A stretch of DNA of 11,577 nt from Maritimibacter sp. (GCA_020441225.1 JAGRMP010000127.1:325-11901), one strand, 5' to 3'. Numbered from the stretch's first letter, positions 1-7,309 are shown. Numbers and translations: made by a program. The notes: a model not told the origin generated them from the letters alone.

Positions 1-44
1 TCTTCGTCACGGCAGAAGGTCTTGGTAAGCTTGAACAGTTTCAT
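1..44 (-). CDS. 5' end of a small protein gene, possibly a Flp-type pilin (partial)
   Basis: Only the first 14-15 codons lie in the window, reading MKLFKLTKTFCRDE and continuing off the left edge. The start is supported by a strong GGAGG (53-57 on the minus strand) eight bases upstream of the ATG at 44-42. An ATG at 49-47 is ruled out because it meets a stop two codons later. A short basic N-terminus followed by an acidic 'RDE(D/E)' resembles the leader of Flp family type IVb pilins in Rhodobacteraceae, which usually continue DGAVTVDW. That identity is inference from a few residues. The gene is divergent from the lytic transglycosylase and shares the AT-rich intergenic region with it. Confidence 0.45.
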   Translation of the reverse strand, partial: MKLFKLTKTFCRDE

Positions 45-439
45 TTCATTTCCCTCCGAAAGCTCAGCTCGTTTGTGATCGGCGCCAGCAGAACCCCCGA
101 ACCGTCTGTGAACCGATCCGCTGCCCTGCTTGGCATGAGGTGCAATACACCCTCCGATTGGGGCGAGAGTTGGACGCATATCGTATATTTTTGGACGGTT
201 GCCTCAGATTTGGCGCAAACTGTACTAAAATATTGAAATGATTAATAAAAACATGTTAACGACGAGTGGAAAATTCGCTTGTTTCGGGGGGCTGGAGCGC
301 CGGGTCCGGAACCCCGGTCAAGAAAAACTGGCCTGAGCCGGTTGAATTTGAGATACTGGCCATAACAAATCGCCCCGGGCCGCGTGTCCGGAGGCCCAAA
401 ACCGGGGCAACGACCCCGGGCACAAGAGGCAGAGCAGAC
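45..439. promoter_or_regulatory. Divergent intergenic region with AT-rich core
   Basis: This gap of about 395 bases separates a minus-strand gene from the plus-strand transglycosylase. Roughly 180-261 is markedly AT-rich for this genome (runs such as ACTAAAATATTGAAATGATT) and is the likely promoter zone for one or both genes. The best plus-strand hexamer pair I can find is weak: TTGGCG at 210-215, an 18-base spacer, TGAAAT at 234-239. The leader from 262 to 439 is GC-rich. It holds a short hairpin with CCGGGG (402-407) pairing to CCCCGG (414-419) just upstream of the transglycosylase start, with no T-run after it. An open frame extends upstream to 266 but looks non-coding. Confidence 0.4.
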
Positions 440-1300
440 ATGATGCGGGTCAGTCCTTTCCTGACGTTCCTGGCATATGCTTTCGCATGCGTGCCGTTGC
501 ACGCTGCGGCCGAAAGCTTGCCCGAATACCCAGATTTCACCTTCAAACGGGTCTCGGTGCCGCAGGTCGGGCAGGGGCCCAAGATCAGCGTCCAGATCGA
601 TCCGGTGGAGCAGGCCGCTTTCATCGCATCGCGTCCGAAACCCGGGGCGCAAAGGTTCGACCCGACCGCCGAGCCGGTCGTTGCGGCCGTGCCGGCCGCT
701 GCGCGGGTGACGGCCAAGAGCGGCTGGGAATGGTTCTGGGAAGGGGTGTCGCCCACGCGCGACACCGCCGGGCCCGCCAATGTCGCCAAGGCGCTGCGGT
801 CGCTTGAGACCGCCGAGGGGATCGCCGAGCCGCGGTTGCAGACGCTGCAGAACATCGCCCGCGCCTATGGCCGGCAGATCCTGACCGCCACGATCGGTAC
901 CGATGTGTCGCCGGCGCTGGTGCTGGCGCTGATCTCGGTCGAAAGCAGCGGCCTGTCCTCGGCCGAGAGCCACAAGGGCGCCCAGGGGCTGATGCAGCTC
1001 ATCCCCGATACCGCCGCGCGGTTCGGGGTCGAGGATGCGACCGATCCGGCCCAGAACATCAAGGGCGGCGTGGCCTATCTCGAATGGCTTTTGGAGAAGT
1101 TCGACCGCGATCCGATCCTTGCGCTTGCAGGTTACAATGCCGGTGAAGGCGCGGTGCTCAAGCACAATGGCGTCCCGCCCTTCGCCGAGACCCGGGCCTA
1201 TGTGCCCAAGGTGCTGGCCGCCTGGCGGGTGGCGCGCGGGCTGTGCCAGACCCAGCCCGAACTCATCTCGGACGGGTGCGTTTTCACGGTTTCGGGCTGA
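440..1300 (+). CDS. Secreted lytic transglycosylase (SLT family 1, GH23)
   Basis: The 286-residue protein probably cleaves the beta-1,4 MurNAc-GlcNAc bond of peptidoglycan with formation of 1,6-anhydroMurNAc in the periplasm. An N-terminal signal peptide (about residues 1-23, hydrophobic core then HAAA) precedes a low-complexity segment (about 25-115). A C-terminal SLT domain follows (about 145-262). Family hallmarks are visible: ISVESSG with the catalytic Glu at 168, GAQGLMQLIP at 180-189, and LAGYNAGEGAV at 229-239. The ATG at 440 (with a second ATG at 443) was preferred over the in-frame ATG at 266 because the signal peptide begins there and the upstream residues look like translated leader. 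It lies 49 bases before the HAD-UbiA gene on the same strand. Cysteines at 269 and 280 could form a C-terminal disulfide. Confidence 0.9.
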   Translation: MMRVSPFLTFLAYAFACVPLHAAAESLPEYPDFTFKRVSVPQVGQGPKISVQIDPVEQAAFIASRPKPGAQRFDPTAEPVVAAVPAAARVTAKSGWEWFWEGVSPTRDTAGPANVAKALRSLETAEGIAEPRLQTLQNIARAYGRQILTATIGTDVSPALVLALISVESSGLSSAESHKGAQGLMQLIPDTAARFGVEDATDPAQNIKGGVAYLEWLLEKFDRDPILALAGYNAGEGAVLKHNGVPPFAETRAYVPKVLAAWRVARGLCQTQPELISDGCVFTVSG

Positions 1301-1349
1301 CCCGGACTCGCACGGGCGCAGGGGCAGGGGGCCGTCATCGGGGCAGGAC

Positions 1350-2780
1350 ATGGGTGAAACAAGGCCGCTGGTGCTCGATGTCGACGGCACCTTTCTCAAG
1401 ACCGACATGCTGCTCGAATGCTTCTGGGCCGGGCTCGGGCGCGATCCGCTGGCGACGCTGCGCGCCTCGGTCACGCTGATCGGCGACCGGGCGGCGCTCA
1501 AGGCGCAGCTCGCGCGCATCGCCGCGCTCAGGACCGATCTTCTGCCGGTGAACGGCGGGGTGATGGCCGAGGTCGAGGCGGCCCGGGCCGCGGGCCGCGA
1601 GGTGATCCTGGCTTCCGCCTCGGATGAGAGCCTGGTCAAGAGCCTCGCTGCCGACCACGGGTTGTCGGAGCGCGTCTTCGGCTCGGACGGCACCACCAAC
1701 CTCAAAGGCGCCGCCAAGGCGAAATCGCTGGTTGCGGCCTTCGGCGACGGCGGGTTCGACTACGGCGGCAACGAGGCCGCCGACCGCAAGATCTGGGCCA
1801 AGGCGGCCGGGGCGCTGGTGGTGAACGATCCCGCCTCCGCCCGGCTCCTCGAAGGGCAGGGCAAGCCGGTGACCCGGATCGAGGGCGGCTGGCGCTGGGG
1901 CAGCCTCGCGAAAGCCTTTCGCCCGCATCAATGGGTCAAGAACCTGCTCCTTTTCGTGCCGCTCCTCGCCGGTCACGCCTTCCATGCCTGGCCCTGGATC
2001 GTCACCCTCCTGGGGGCACTCGCCTTTTCGCTGGGCGCCTCGGCGATCTACGTGGTCAACGACCTGCTCGACCTCGAAGCCGACCGGCTGCATGCCACCA
2101 AGCGCCGCCGCCCCTTCGCCTCGGGTCGGGTGCCGATCCTCGTGGGCATGGCGGCGGGTACCGCCGCAGGGCTTGCGGCGCTGGGGATCGCGGCACTGAT
2201 CGGCTGGGGGTTCTGCGCTGTGCTCGCGCTCTACATGGCGCTGTCGCTCGCCTATTCGCTGCAGCTCAAGCGGATGCGCTGGATCGACATCGCAACCCTT
2301 GCGACGCTCTACACCATTCGTGTGGTCGCGGGTGCGCTGGCCTCGGGCGTCGGGATCTCCGGCTATCTTCTGGTGTTCATCTACCCGGTCTTCATCGCGC
2401 TGGGCGCGGTCAAACGGATCACCGAGCTCACGCTTGCGCGCTCCGACGCGCGGCTTCCGGGCCGCGGCTACGGCCGGCCCGACCGGAGCGACCTGCTCAA
2501 CGTAGCGGTCCTCGGCATGGTCGGCGCGCTCGTCGCCTTCTTCGGCTATTCCTTCACCGAACAGGCGCATGCGCTCTACCCGACGCGCTGGCTCCTGTGG
2601 GTGGCGCTGGTGCCGATCTTCTGGTGGCTCTACCGGATGATCCGGATGGGCTGGGCCGGCAAACAGGATTACGACCCGATCGTTTTCGCACTGCGGGACA
2701 AGCGCGGCATCGGTATCCTGCTGATCGCGCTGTCGATCATGTTCCAGGCCGCGGGGATCTGGCGCGCCTGGCTGGGATAG
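1350..2780 (+). CDS. HAD phosphatase-UbiA prenyltransferase fusion, predicted polyprenyl-phosphate phosphoribosyltransferase (DPPR synthase-like)
   Basis: The 476-residue protein has two domains. The N-terminal HAD-like domain (about 1-180) carries motif I LDVDGT (Asp10, Asp12), a Ser-containing motif II strand (ILASAS, 86-91), a lysine region (LKGAAKAK, 118-125) and a motif IV variant GGNEAAD (139-145). The C-terminal UbiA domain (about 185-476, eight to nine membrane segments) has NDLLDLEAD (237-245), then ATKRRRP (249-255) and YSLQLKRMRWID (302-313). That first motif closely resembles the NDxxDxExDRxHPTKRxRP motif of mycobacterial DPPR synthase Rv3806c, rather than ubiquinone-type UbiA. 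Predicted reactions are PRPP plus polyprenyl phosphate to polyprenyl-phosphoryl-phosphoribose, then 5-dephosphorylation. The dprE1/dprE2 homologues downstream support this. The acceptor lipid is inferred. The alternative is a generic UbiA transferase. The start has a moderate GGGGCAGG upstream. Confidence 0.82.
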   Translation: MGETRPLVLDVDGTFLKTDMLLECFWAGLGRDPLATLRASVTLIGDRAALKAQLARIAALRTDLLPVNGGVMAEVEAARAAGREVILASASDESLVKSLAADHGLSERVFGSDGTTNLKGAAKAKSLVAAFGDGGFDYGGNEAADRKIWAKAAGALVVNDPASARLLEGQGKPVTRIEGGWRWGSLAKAFRPHQWVKNLLLFVPLLAGHAFHAWPWIVTLLGALAFSLGASAIYVVNDLLDLEADRLHATKRRRPFASGRVPILVGMAAGTAAGLAALGIAALIGWGFCAVLALYMALSLAYSLQLKRMRWIDIATLATLYTIRVVAGALASGVGISGYLLVFIYPVFIALGAVKRITELTLARSDARLPGRGYGRPDRSDLLNVAVLGMVGALVAFFGYSFTEQAHALYPTRWLLWVALVPIFWWLYRMIRMGWAGKQDYDPIVFALRDKRGIGILLIALSIMFQAAGIWRAWLG

Positions 2781-2842
2781 GCTTGCACTCCCGTGGGTCC
2801 GGGCGCAGGCTGGAGCTGCGCGACCGGGCTTGGAGGTGAGCC

Positions 2843-3907
2843 ATGAAATGCGTCGTCCTCGGTGGATACGGCGGTGTCGGCCGGAGCCTGTGCCGCGCGC
2901 TTCAATCCGAACGGAACGCCGAGGTGATCGTCGCGGGGCCCCGCGCGGACCGGGCCCGTGCCTTTGCCACCGAGATCGGCGCGGGTTGGGCCGATGCCCG
3001 TGCGGAGGAGGCGAACAGCCTGGCGCAGGCCTTCGCGGGCGCGCGGCTGGTGATCGTTTCCGCCCCGGTTGGTGCGCATATCGCCGGGATCGGCGCGGCG
3101 GCGCTCGACGCGGACGCCGACATGGTCGACATCCTGCTCGATGCCGCGGTGCCCGACCGTCTCGCCCCGCTCGCCGACAGGGCGGCCGAGCGGGGGCGTG
3201 TGCTCCTGACGCAAGCGGGGTTTCACCCCGGCCTCCCCGGCGTTTTCATCCGCGCGGCGGCACTCCGCCTGGACCGGCTGCACAGCGCCCGGGTGACGAT
3301 GGCGATGTCGACCGCCTTCGACCAGCCCGCCGCCACGCGCGAGCTGGTGCAGGCGGTTGCAGCCAACGATGCGCGCATCCTGGAGGCGGGGGCCTGGCGC
3401 AGGGCGGGGTGGCGCGACATGGTCGAGGTGGAGTTCGGCGCGGGTTTCGGCGCCCGCAGCACCTTCCCGCTCCGAATGCGCGAGATCGAGGATCTGGGCT
3501 TGCCCGAGATGACCGAGGCCGGGGTCTGGGCCGCGGGGTTCGACAAGGTGACGGACAATCTGCTGATGCCGCTCGCCATGGCCTTCGGCGGCACGGGCTG
3601 GGGCCAGCGCCTGATCGGCCGGGCGATCTGGGCCGCCACCCGGAGGTGGCCAGCGCCGGGTCGGGGCGTGGTCTTCCGTCTCGAAGCGGAAGGCGCGCTC
3701 CACGGCGCGGCCGCCGCGCTCACCCTCGAAGCCCGGGCGGACGACGCCTATCGCTTCACCGTCGACGCGGTGATGGTCGCGCTCGCCCAGCTTCTGGACG
3801 GGACGTTGCCGCCGGGGCTGCATTACATGGGTCGCGCGCTGGACCCCGACCGGGCGCTTGCCGATCTCGCCGCGCGGGGCGTCGCGGTCGATACGCGCTG
3901 GCGGTGA
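2843..3907 (+). CDS. Saccharopine dehydrogenase-like NAD(P)-binding oxidoreductase of unknown substrate
   Basis: The 354-residue protein begins with a Rossmann fold: MKCVVLGGYGGVGRSLCRAL has a GxGxxG-type loop at 8-13, followed by predicted beta-alpha units to about residue 125. A conserved-looking turn AGFHPGLPG (125-133) resembles the point in saccharopine dehydrogenase-family proteins where the substrate domain begins. The C-terminal half (about 135-350) is soluble-looking and I cannot assign a substrate. The start is well supported by GGAGGTGAG at 2832-2840. It lies 62 bases after the UbiA gene and 87 bases before allE on the same strand. Position alone does not say whether it serves the arabinose-lipid or purine pathway. 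True lysine-pathway saccharopine dehydrogenase is unlikely given this context. Confidence 0.75.
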   Translation: MKCVVLGGYGGVGRSLCRALQSERNAEVIVAGPRADRARAFATEIGAGWADARAEEANSLAQAFAGARLVIVSAPVGAHIAGIGAAALDADADMVDILLDAAVPDRLAPLADRAAERGRVLLTQAGFHPGLPGVFIRAAALRLDRLHSARVTMAMSTAFDQPAATRELVQAVAANDARILEAGAWRRAGWRDMVEVEFGAGFGARSTFPLRMREIEDLGLPEMTEAGVWAAGFDKVTDNLLMPLAMAFGGTGWGQRLIGRAIWAATRRWPAPGRGVVFRLEAEGALHGAAAALTLEARADDAYRFTVDAVMVALAQLLDGTLPPGLHYMGRALDPDRALADLAARGVAVDTRWR

Positions 3908-3940
3908 GGGCCGGGCACCGGCGACCGCGCGGCTTCCCCC

Positions 3941-3969
3941 TTGGCCTCCCCCGATCTCGGGCCTATGAC
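3941..3969 (+). promoter_or_regulatory. Candidate sigma-70-type promoter for allE
   Basis: TTGGCC (3941-3946) and TATGAC (3964-3969) are separated by exactly 17 bases, each matching four of six consensus positions. This lies in the 87-base gap upstream of allE and would give a short leader of about 20 bases. No operator could be recognised. Confidence 0.35.
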
Positions 3970-3994
3970 ATTGCGGTATCACGAAAGGCGAGCC

Positions 3995-4819
3995 ATGACC
4001 CAACGCACCTATGCGACCCCGCCCGGCGGGCTGCCGCCGCAGAGCGAGCTGCTCTCGGGGCGCGCCGTGTTCACCGAGGCCTATGCGGTGATCCCCGCGA
4101 ACACTATGCGCGACATCACCCTGATCGCGCTGCCGTTCTGGGCGATGACCAAGGTCTGGGTGATCGCCCGGCCGATGACCGGCTTTGCCGAGACCTTCTC
4201 GCATTACATCCTCGAGGTCGCGCCCGGCGGCGGTTCGCCGCATCCCGAGACCAATCCCGCGGCCGAGGCGGTTCTGTTCGTGACCGCGGGGCAGGTGGTG
4301 GTCAACATCGAGGGCCAGCCCTACCGGATGGGCCCGGGGGGCTATGCCTGGCTGCCGCCCGGCTGCGACTGGACGCTGGAAAACCCAGGACCGGCGCGGG
4401 CCGTGCTGCACTGGATCCGCAAGCGCTACATCGTCGTGGACGGGATCGAGACGCCACAGGCTTTCGTCACCAGCGAGCGCGATCACGCGCCGCACCCGAT
4501 GCCCGACACCGACGGGCGCTGGGCCACGACCCGCTTCGTCGACCCGCTCGACACCCGCCACGACATGCACGTGACCATCGTCACGCTCGAGCCCGGCGCG
4601 GTGATCCCGTTTCTCGAAACCCATGTGATGGAGCACGGGCTCTACGTGCTGCAGGGCAAGGGCGCCTACCGGCTCAACCGCGACTGGGTCGAGGTCGAGG
4701 CGGGCGATTACATGTGGCTGCGCGCCTTCTGCCCGCAGGCCTGTTACGCCGGCGGCCCGGAGCCGTTTCGCTACCTGCTCTACAAGGACGTCAACCGGCA
4801 CGCGGCGCTCGATCTCTGA
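3995..4819 (+). CDS. allE: (S)-ureidoglycine aminohydrolase (bicupin)
   Basis: The enzyme releases ammonia from (S)-ureidoglycine to give (S)-ureidoglycolate, the step before AllA in allantoin degradation. The 274-residue product has two cupin domains: about 60-140 (SPHPETNPAAEAVLFVTAG, GGYAWLPPG) and about 190-265. The second carries the expected metal ligands in the pattern E-x-H-x3-H...Q: Glu208, His210, His214 and Gln248. The segment VMEHGLYVLQGKGAYRLNRD is strongly characteristic of the family. Length matches known members. I chose the ATG at 3995 over an upstream in-frame start because CGAAAGGCGAGCC precedes it and the family N-terminus fits. It is alone here: the other purine genes are about 4.3 kb away on the other side of the arabinose-lipid operon. 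Its substrate-producing partner AllC is not in the window. Confidence 0.92.
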   Translation: MTQRTYATPPGGLPPQSELLSGRAVFTEAYAVIPANTMRDITLIALPFWAMTKVWVIARPMTGFAETFSHYILEVAPGGGSPHPETNPAAEAVLFVTAGQVVVNIEGQPYRMGPGGYAWLPPGCDWTLENPGPARAVLHWIRKRYIVVDGIETPQAFVTSERDHAPHPMPDTDGRWATTRFVDPLDTRHDMHVTIVTLEPGAVIPFLETHVMEHGLYVLQGKGAYRLNRDWVEVEAGDYMWLRAFCPQACYAGGPEPFRYLLYKDVNRHAALDL

Positions 4820-4868
4820 GTGCCCGGGGCACGTGGCAGCTGTGGGCGGACCCCGGACCGGCGTCGCC

Positions 4869-4893
4869 GAGACCCCGGCGCCTCTTCGGTCTC
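4869..4893 (+). other. Hairpin downstream of allE
   Basis: GAGACC (4869-4874) pairs with GGTCTC (4888-4893) across a 13-base loop that itself contains GGCGCC. It lies about 50 bases after the allE stop and has no T-run, so it is at best a weak terminator or RNA-stabilising structure. Confidence 0.25.
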
Positions 4894-4933
4894 ACCCCGC
4901 GGGCGATCCGCCGCCGAAGGGGGCGGTAAACGG

Positions 4934-4962
4934 TTCGCATTTTTGAAACAATTCCATATTAT
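4934..4962 (+). promoter_or_regulatory. Candidate promoter of the flippase-dprE1-dprE2 operon
   Basis: TTCGCA (4934-4939, four of six) and TATTAT (4957-4962, five of six) are separated by 17 bases inside a sharply AT-rich patch (4938-4975) in an otherwise GC-rich region. The predicted start, near 4969, would leave a leader of only about 24 bases. No clear Shine-Dalgarno precedes the ATG at 4993, so translation of the first gene may be weak or leaderless-like. A second TTGAAA at 4943-4948 lacks a well-spaced -10. Confidence 0.45.
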
Positions 4963-4992
4963 CGCCGCAATAACGCGCTAACCCGAAAACAA

Positions 4993-6006
4993 ATGGCGAT
5001 GTCGAGCACCGACCCTTTCCCCGCCGCGCCCCGCGCGCCGAAACGCCGCCTGCGCGACAGGCTGGTGGTGGCCGGGCTCGTGGTGCTGGTCTTTGCCGGG
5101 CTGGCAGGGCTCGCCGCTGCGACCGGCTGGGAAGAGACGCGCGCCCAGATTGCCAAGCTGCATCTGTGGCAGCTCCTGGTCCTGCTCGCGCTTTCGATGA
5201 CCAATTACCTCTTTCGGGGCCTGCGCTGGCACATGTTTTCCGAGCATCTCGGCCTGCCGCTCGGCTATCTCGCCACCTTTCGCCATTTCCTCGGCGGCTT
5301 CGCGATGAGCGTCACCCCCGGCCGGCTCGGCGAGCTGGTGCGGATGCGCTGGATCGGGCGCGAGACGGGCTGGAAATTCGAACGCACCGCGCCGCTGGTG
5401 CTGGTCGACCGCGCCTCGGACCTCGCCGCGCTCGGCGTGCTGCTCGGGGTGAGCCTCGCCTTTTCCGCGACCGGCATCGCCTTCGGCATCCCGGTGACGC
5501 TGCTCGCCCTCGCGGGCGCGCTTCTGGCCACCCGACCGCGGCTCCTGCGCGCCGTCGCCACCTGGGGCCACAAATCCACCGGACGGTTCCCGCGGCTGTT
5601 TGCCAAGATCCGGCGCGCGTCCGACGCGCTCGCGGCCTTCAATTCCCCCCTCGCGATGACGCTCGCCGGGATCCTCGGGATCGTCGGCTGGTATGCCGAG
5701 GGCTATGCCTTTCACCTGCTCCTTGCCTGGATGGGGGCCGACATCGGCCTCGCCAAGGCGGTGGCGATCTTCGTGTTCTCGGGGCTCGCCGGCGGGCTCA
5801 CCGGCGCGCCGGGCGGGGTCGGCGGCGCGGAAGCCGCGATGATCGCGCTGCTGACGCTCGAAGGCGTGCCGCTCGAGGCTTCCGTGCCTGCGACCGCCAT
5901 CATCCGGGTCACCACCCTTTGGTTCGCCATCGGGATCGGCCTTCTGGTCTTTCCCGCCGCCGAACGCATCTCGTTGAGAAAGAAACATGCTCTGGAAAGA
6001 AACTGA
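4993..6006 (+). CDS. Flippase-like integral membrane protein (LPG_synthase_TM / UPF0104 family)
   Basis: The 337-residue protein has about seven to eight hydrophobic segments (near 23-43, 60-75, 93-108, 145-158, 162-180, 222-245, 255-275, 300-320). It shows the conserved pattern of the lysylphosphatidylglycerol-synthase transmembrane family: NYLFRGLRW (71-79), TPGRLGELVRM (108-118), VLVDRASDL (136-144) and GAPGGVGGAEAAM (271-283). It lacks the catalytic aminoacyl-transferase domain of MprF, so it matches the stand-alone transmembrane form. Family members are linked to lipid or lipid-linked-sugar translocation. Its 20-base overlap with the dprE1-like gene suggests it acts on that pathway's product, perhaps flipping polyprenyl-phosphoryl-arabinose to the periplasm as GtrA-type Rv3789 was once proposed to do. 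That role is inference. An ATG at 4999 is an alternative start. Confidence 0.82.
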   Translation: MAMSSTDPFPAAPRAPKRRLRDRLVVAGLVVLVFAGLAGLAAATGWEETRAQIAKLHLWQLLVLLALSMTNYLFRGLRWHMFSEHLGLPLGYLATFRHFLGGFAMSVTPGRLGELVRMRWIGRETGWKFERTAPLVLVDRASDLAALGVLLGVSLAFSATGIAFGIPVTLLALAGALLATRPRLLRAVATWGHKSTGRFPRLFAKIRRASDALAAFNSPLAMTLAGILGIVGWYAEGYAFHLLLAWMGADIGLAKAVAIFVFSGLAGGLTGAPGGVGGAEAAMIALLTLEGVPLEASVPATAIIRVTTLWFAIGIGLLVFPAAERISLRKKHALERN

Positions 6007-7309
6007 CTATGCCGGCTGGGCCCAGGTCCACAAGGCGCGCGGCTCCGTAGCCCGGCCCGAACGCGCGGCCCAGCTTACGCGGCTGATGCAGGACAGCCCC
6101 GCGCCCGCCCACGGGATGCGGCGCAGCTACAACGACAGCCCGCTCAACGACGGCGGCGCCGCGATCGACATGACCCGGATGGACAAGATCCTCGGCTTCG
6201 ATCCCGAAACCGGCGTGCTCGAGGTCGAGGCGGGCGTGCAGCTCGGCGATCTCGTCCGGCTCTTCGCGCCGCGCGGCTGGGTGCCCGCCGTGGTGCCGGG
6301 CACCGGCTTCCCCACCGTGGGCGGTGCCATCGCCCATGACATCCACGGCAAGAACCACCACGTGCTCGGCTCTTTCGGTCAGCATGTATTGGCGGTCACG
6401 TTGGTCCAGCCGGGCGGGAAACGCATCGAGGTGACCCCCGAGAGCGACCCGGCGCTGTGGCGTGCGACCATGGGCGGGATCGGCCAGACCGGGGTGATCG
6501 TCGCGGCGCGGCTCCAGATGATCCCGACCCCGGGCGACGGCATGCGGGTCAAGGAAACCCGCGTCGCCAATTTCGACGCCTTTCTCGAGCTGCTCGACAG
6601 CTCCGACTATCGCTACAACGTCGGCTGGATCGACGGCACCGCCACCGGTTCGGCGTTGGGCCGCGGCATCCTCGAGGAAGCCGAACTGTCCGAGCCGCCC
6701 CGGCGGGCGCGGGGCCTGCCGGCGATCCCGGTGCCGATCAACCTGCCCGGATTTGCCCTGTCGGCGCCGACGGTGAAAAGCTTCAACGCGCTCTACTGGC
6801 GCAAAGTACCGGCGGCGGGCAACACCCATGTGATGCCGATCGCGCAACATGTCTTCCCGCTCGACAAGCTCCACGACTGGTACCGGCTCTACGGCAAACG
6901 CGGCTTTCACCAGTTCCAATGCGTGGTGCCGCTGGAAAACGCCGCCGTGCTCAAGGAGATCGTCGGCAGGATCGCGCGCTCGGGCCTCGCTTCGCCGCTC
7001 GCGGTCATCAAGCGGATGGGCGAGGGGCGCGCCGGTATGCTGAGCTTCCCGATGGAGGGCTACACCCTCGCCATCGACTTCCCGGCCCGCGACAAGGCCG
7101 AGGCGCTCATCAAGGAGCTCGAAACGATGACGCTGGAGGCGGACGGGCGGCTGTATCTGGGCAAGGACGCGCTCGCGACCGGCGACCGGATCAAGGCGAT
7201 GTACCCCGAATGGCAGGCCTGGGCGGCGGAGGCGGCCAAGGCCGACCCCGAGGGCCTGCTGATCACCGACATCGTGCGGCGGTTGCAGCTTCGGGAGGTC
7301 CAGCAATGA
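5987..7309 (+). CDS. dprE1: Decaprenylphosphoryl-beta-D-ribose 2'-oxidase homologue (FAD)
   Basis: The 440-residue FAD-dependent oxidase is predicted to oxidise C2 of polyprenyl-phosphoryl-ribose to the 2-keto intermediate passed to DprE2. From memory of the mycobacterial protein, many blocks match: RSYND (46-50), GGAAIDMT (56-63), PGTGFPTVGGAIAHDIHGKNHH (104-125, His120 and Lys122 matching His132 and Lys134), GSFGQHV (128-134), MGGIGQTG (162-169), LSFPMEGY (352-359) and GRLYLGKD (387-394, Lys393 matching Lys418). The N-terminal half is the FAD_binding_4 domain and the rest the substrate domain. The mycobacterial Cys387 position is Ala362 here, GCC at 7070-7072. Length is close to the 461 residues of the M. 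tuberculosis enzyme. It overlaps its upstream neighbour by 20 bases and the SDR by 4, indicating translational coupling. Azorhizobium NoeO is a related nodulation protein. Confidence 0.88.
   Translation: MLWKETDYAGWAQVHKARGSVARPERAAQLTRLMQDSPAPAHGMRRSYNDSPLNDGGAAIDMTRMDKILGFDPETGVLEVEAGVQLGDLVRLFAPRGWVPAVVPGTGFPTVGGAIAHDIHGKNHHVLGSFGQHVLAVTLVQPGGKRIEVTPESDPALWRATMGGIGQTGVIVAARLQMIPTPGDGMRVKETRVANFDAFLELLDSSDYRYNVGWIDGTATGSALGRGILEEAELSEPPRRARGLPAIPVPINLPGFALSAPTVKSFNALYWRKVPAAGNTHVMPIAQHVFPLDKLHDWYRLYGKRGFHQFQCVVPLENAAVLKEIVGRIARSGLASPLAVIKRMGEGRAGMLSFPMEGYTLAIDFPARDKAEALIKELETMTLEADGRLYLGKDALATGDRIKAMYPEWQAWAAEAAKADPEGLLITDIVRRLQLREVQQ

Noticed and set aside
132..146. Sigma-54 promoter resembling TGGCAT...TGCA
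   Set aside because: The GG and GC dinucleotides are separated by eight bases, two fewer than the sigma-54 consensus requires.
242..260. CtrA-type site from two TTAA half-sites
   Set aside because: The half-sites (242-245 and 256-259) are ten bases apart, whereas the known CtrA motif has seven.
266..439. N-terminal extension of the lytic transglycosylase from the ATG at 266
   Set aside because: It would bury a good signal peptide 58 residues inside the protein. The extension reads as untranslated leader with a hairpin, and no ribosome site precedes 266.
2669..4801. A 710-codon open frame on the minus strand, with similar long antisense frames at 242-1717, 1335-2570 and 5909-7306
   Set aside because: They lie opposite well-recognised genes, have Arg/Gly/Pro/His-rich compositions typical of antisense reading of GC-biased codons, and show no family motifs.
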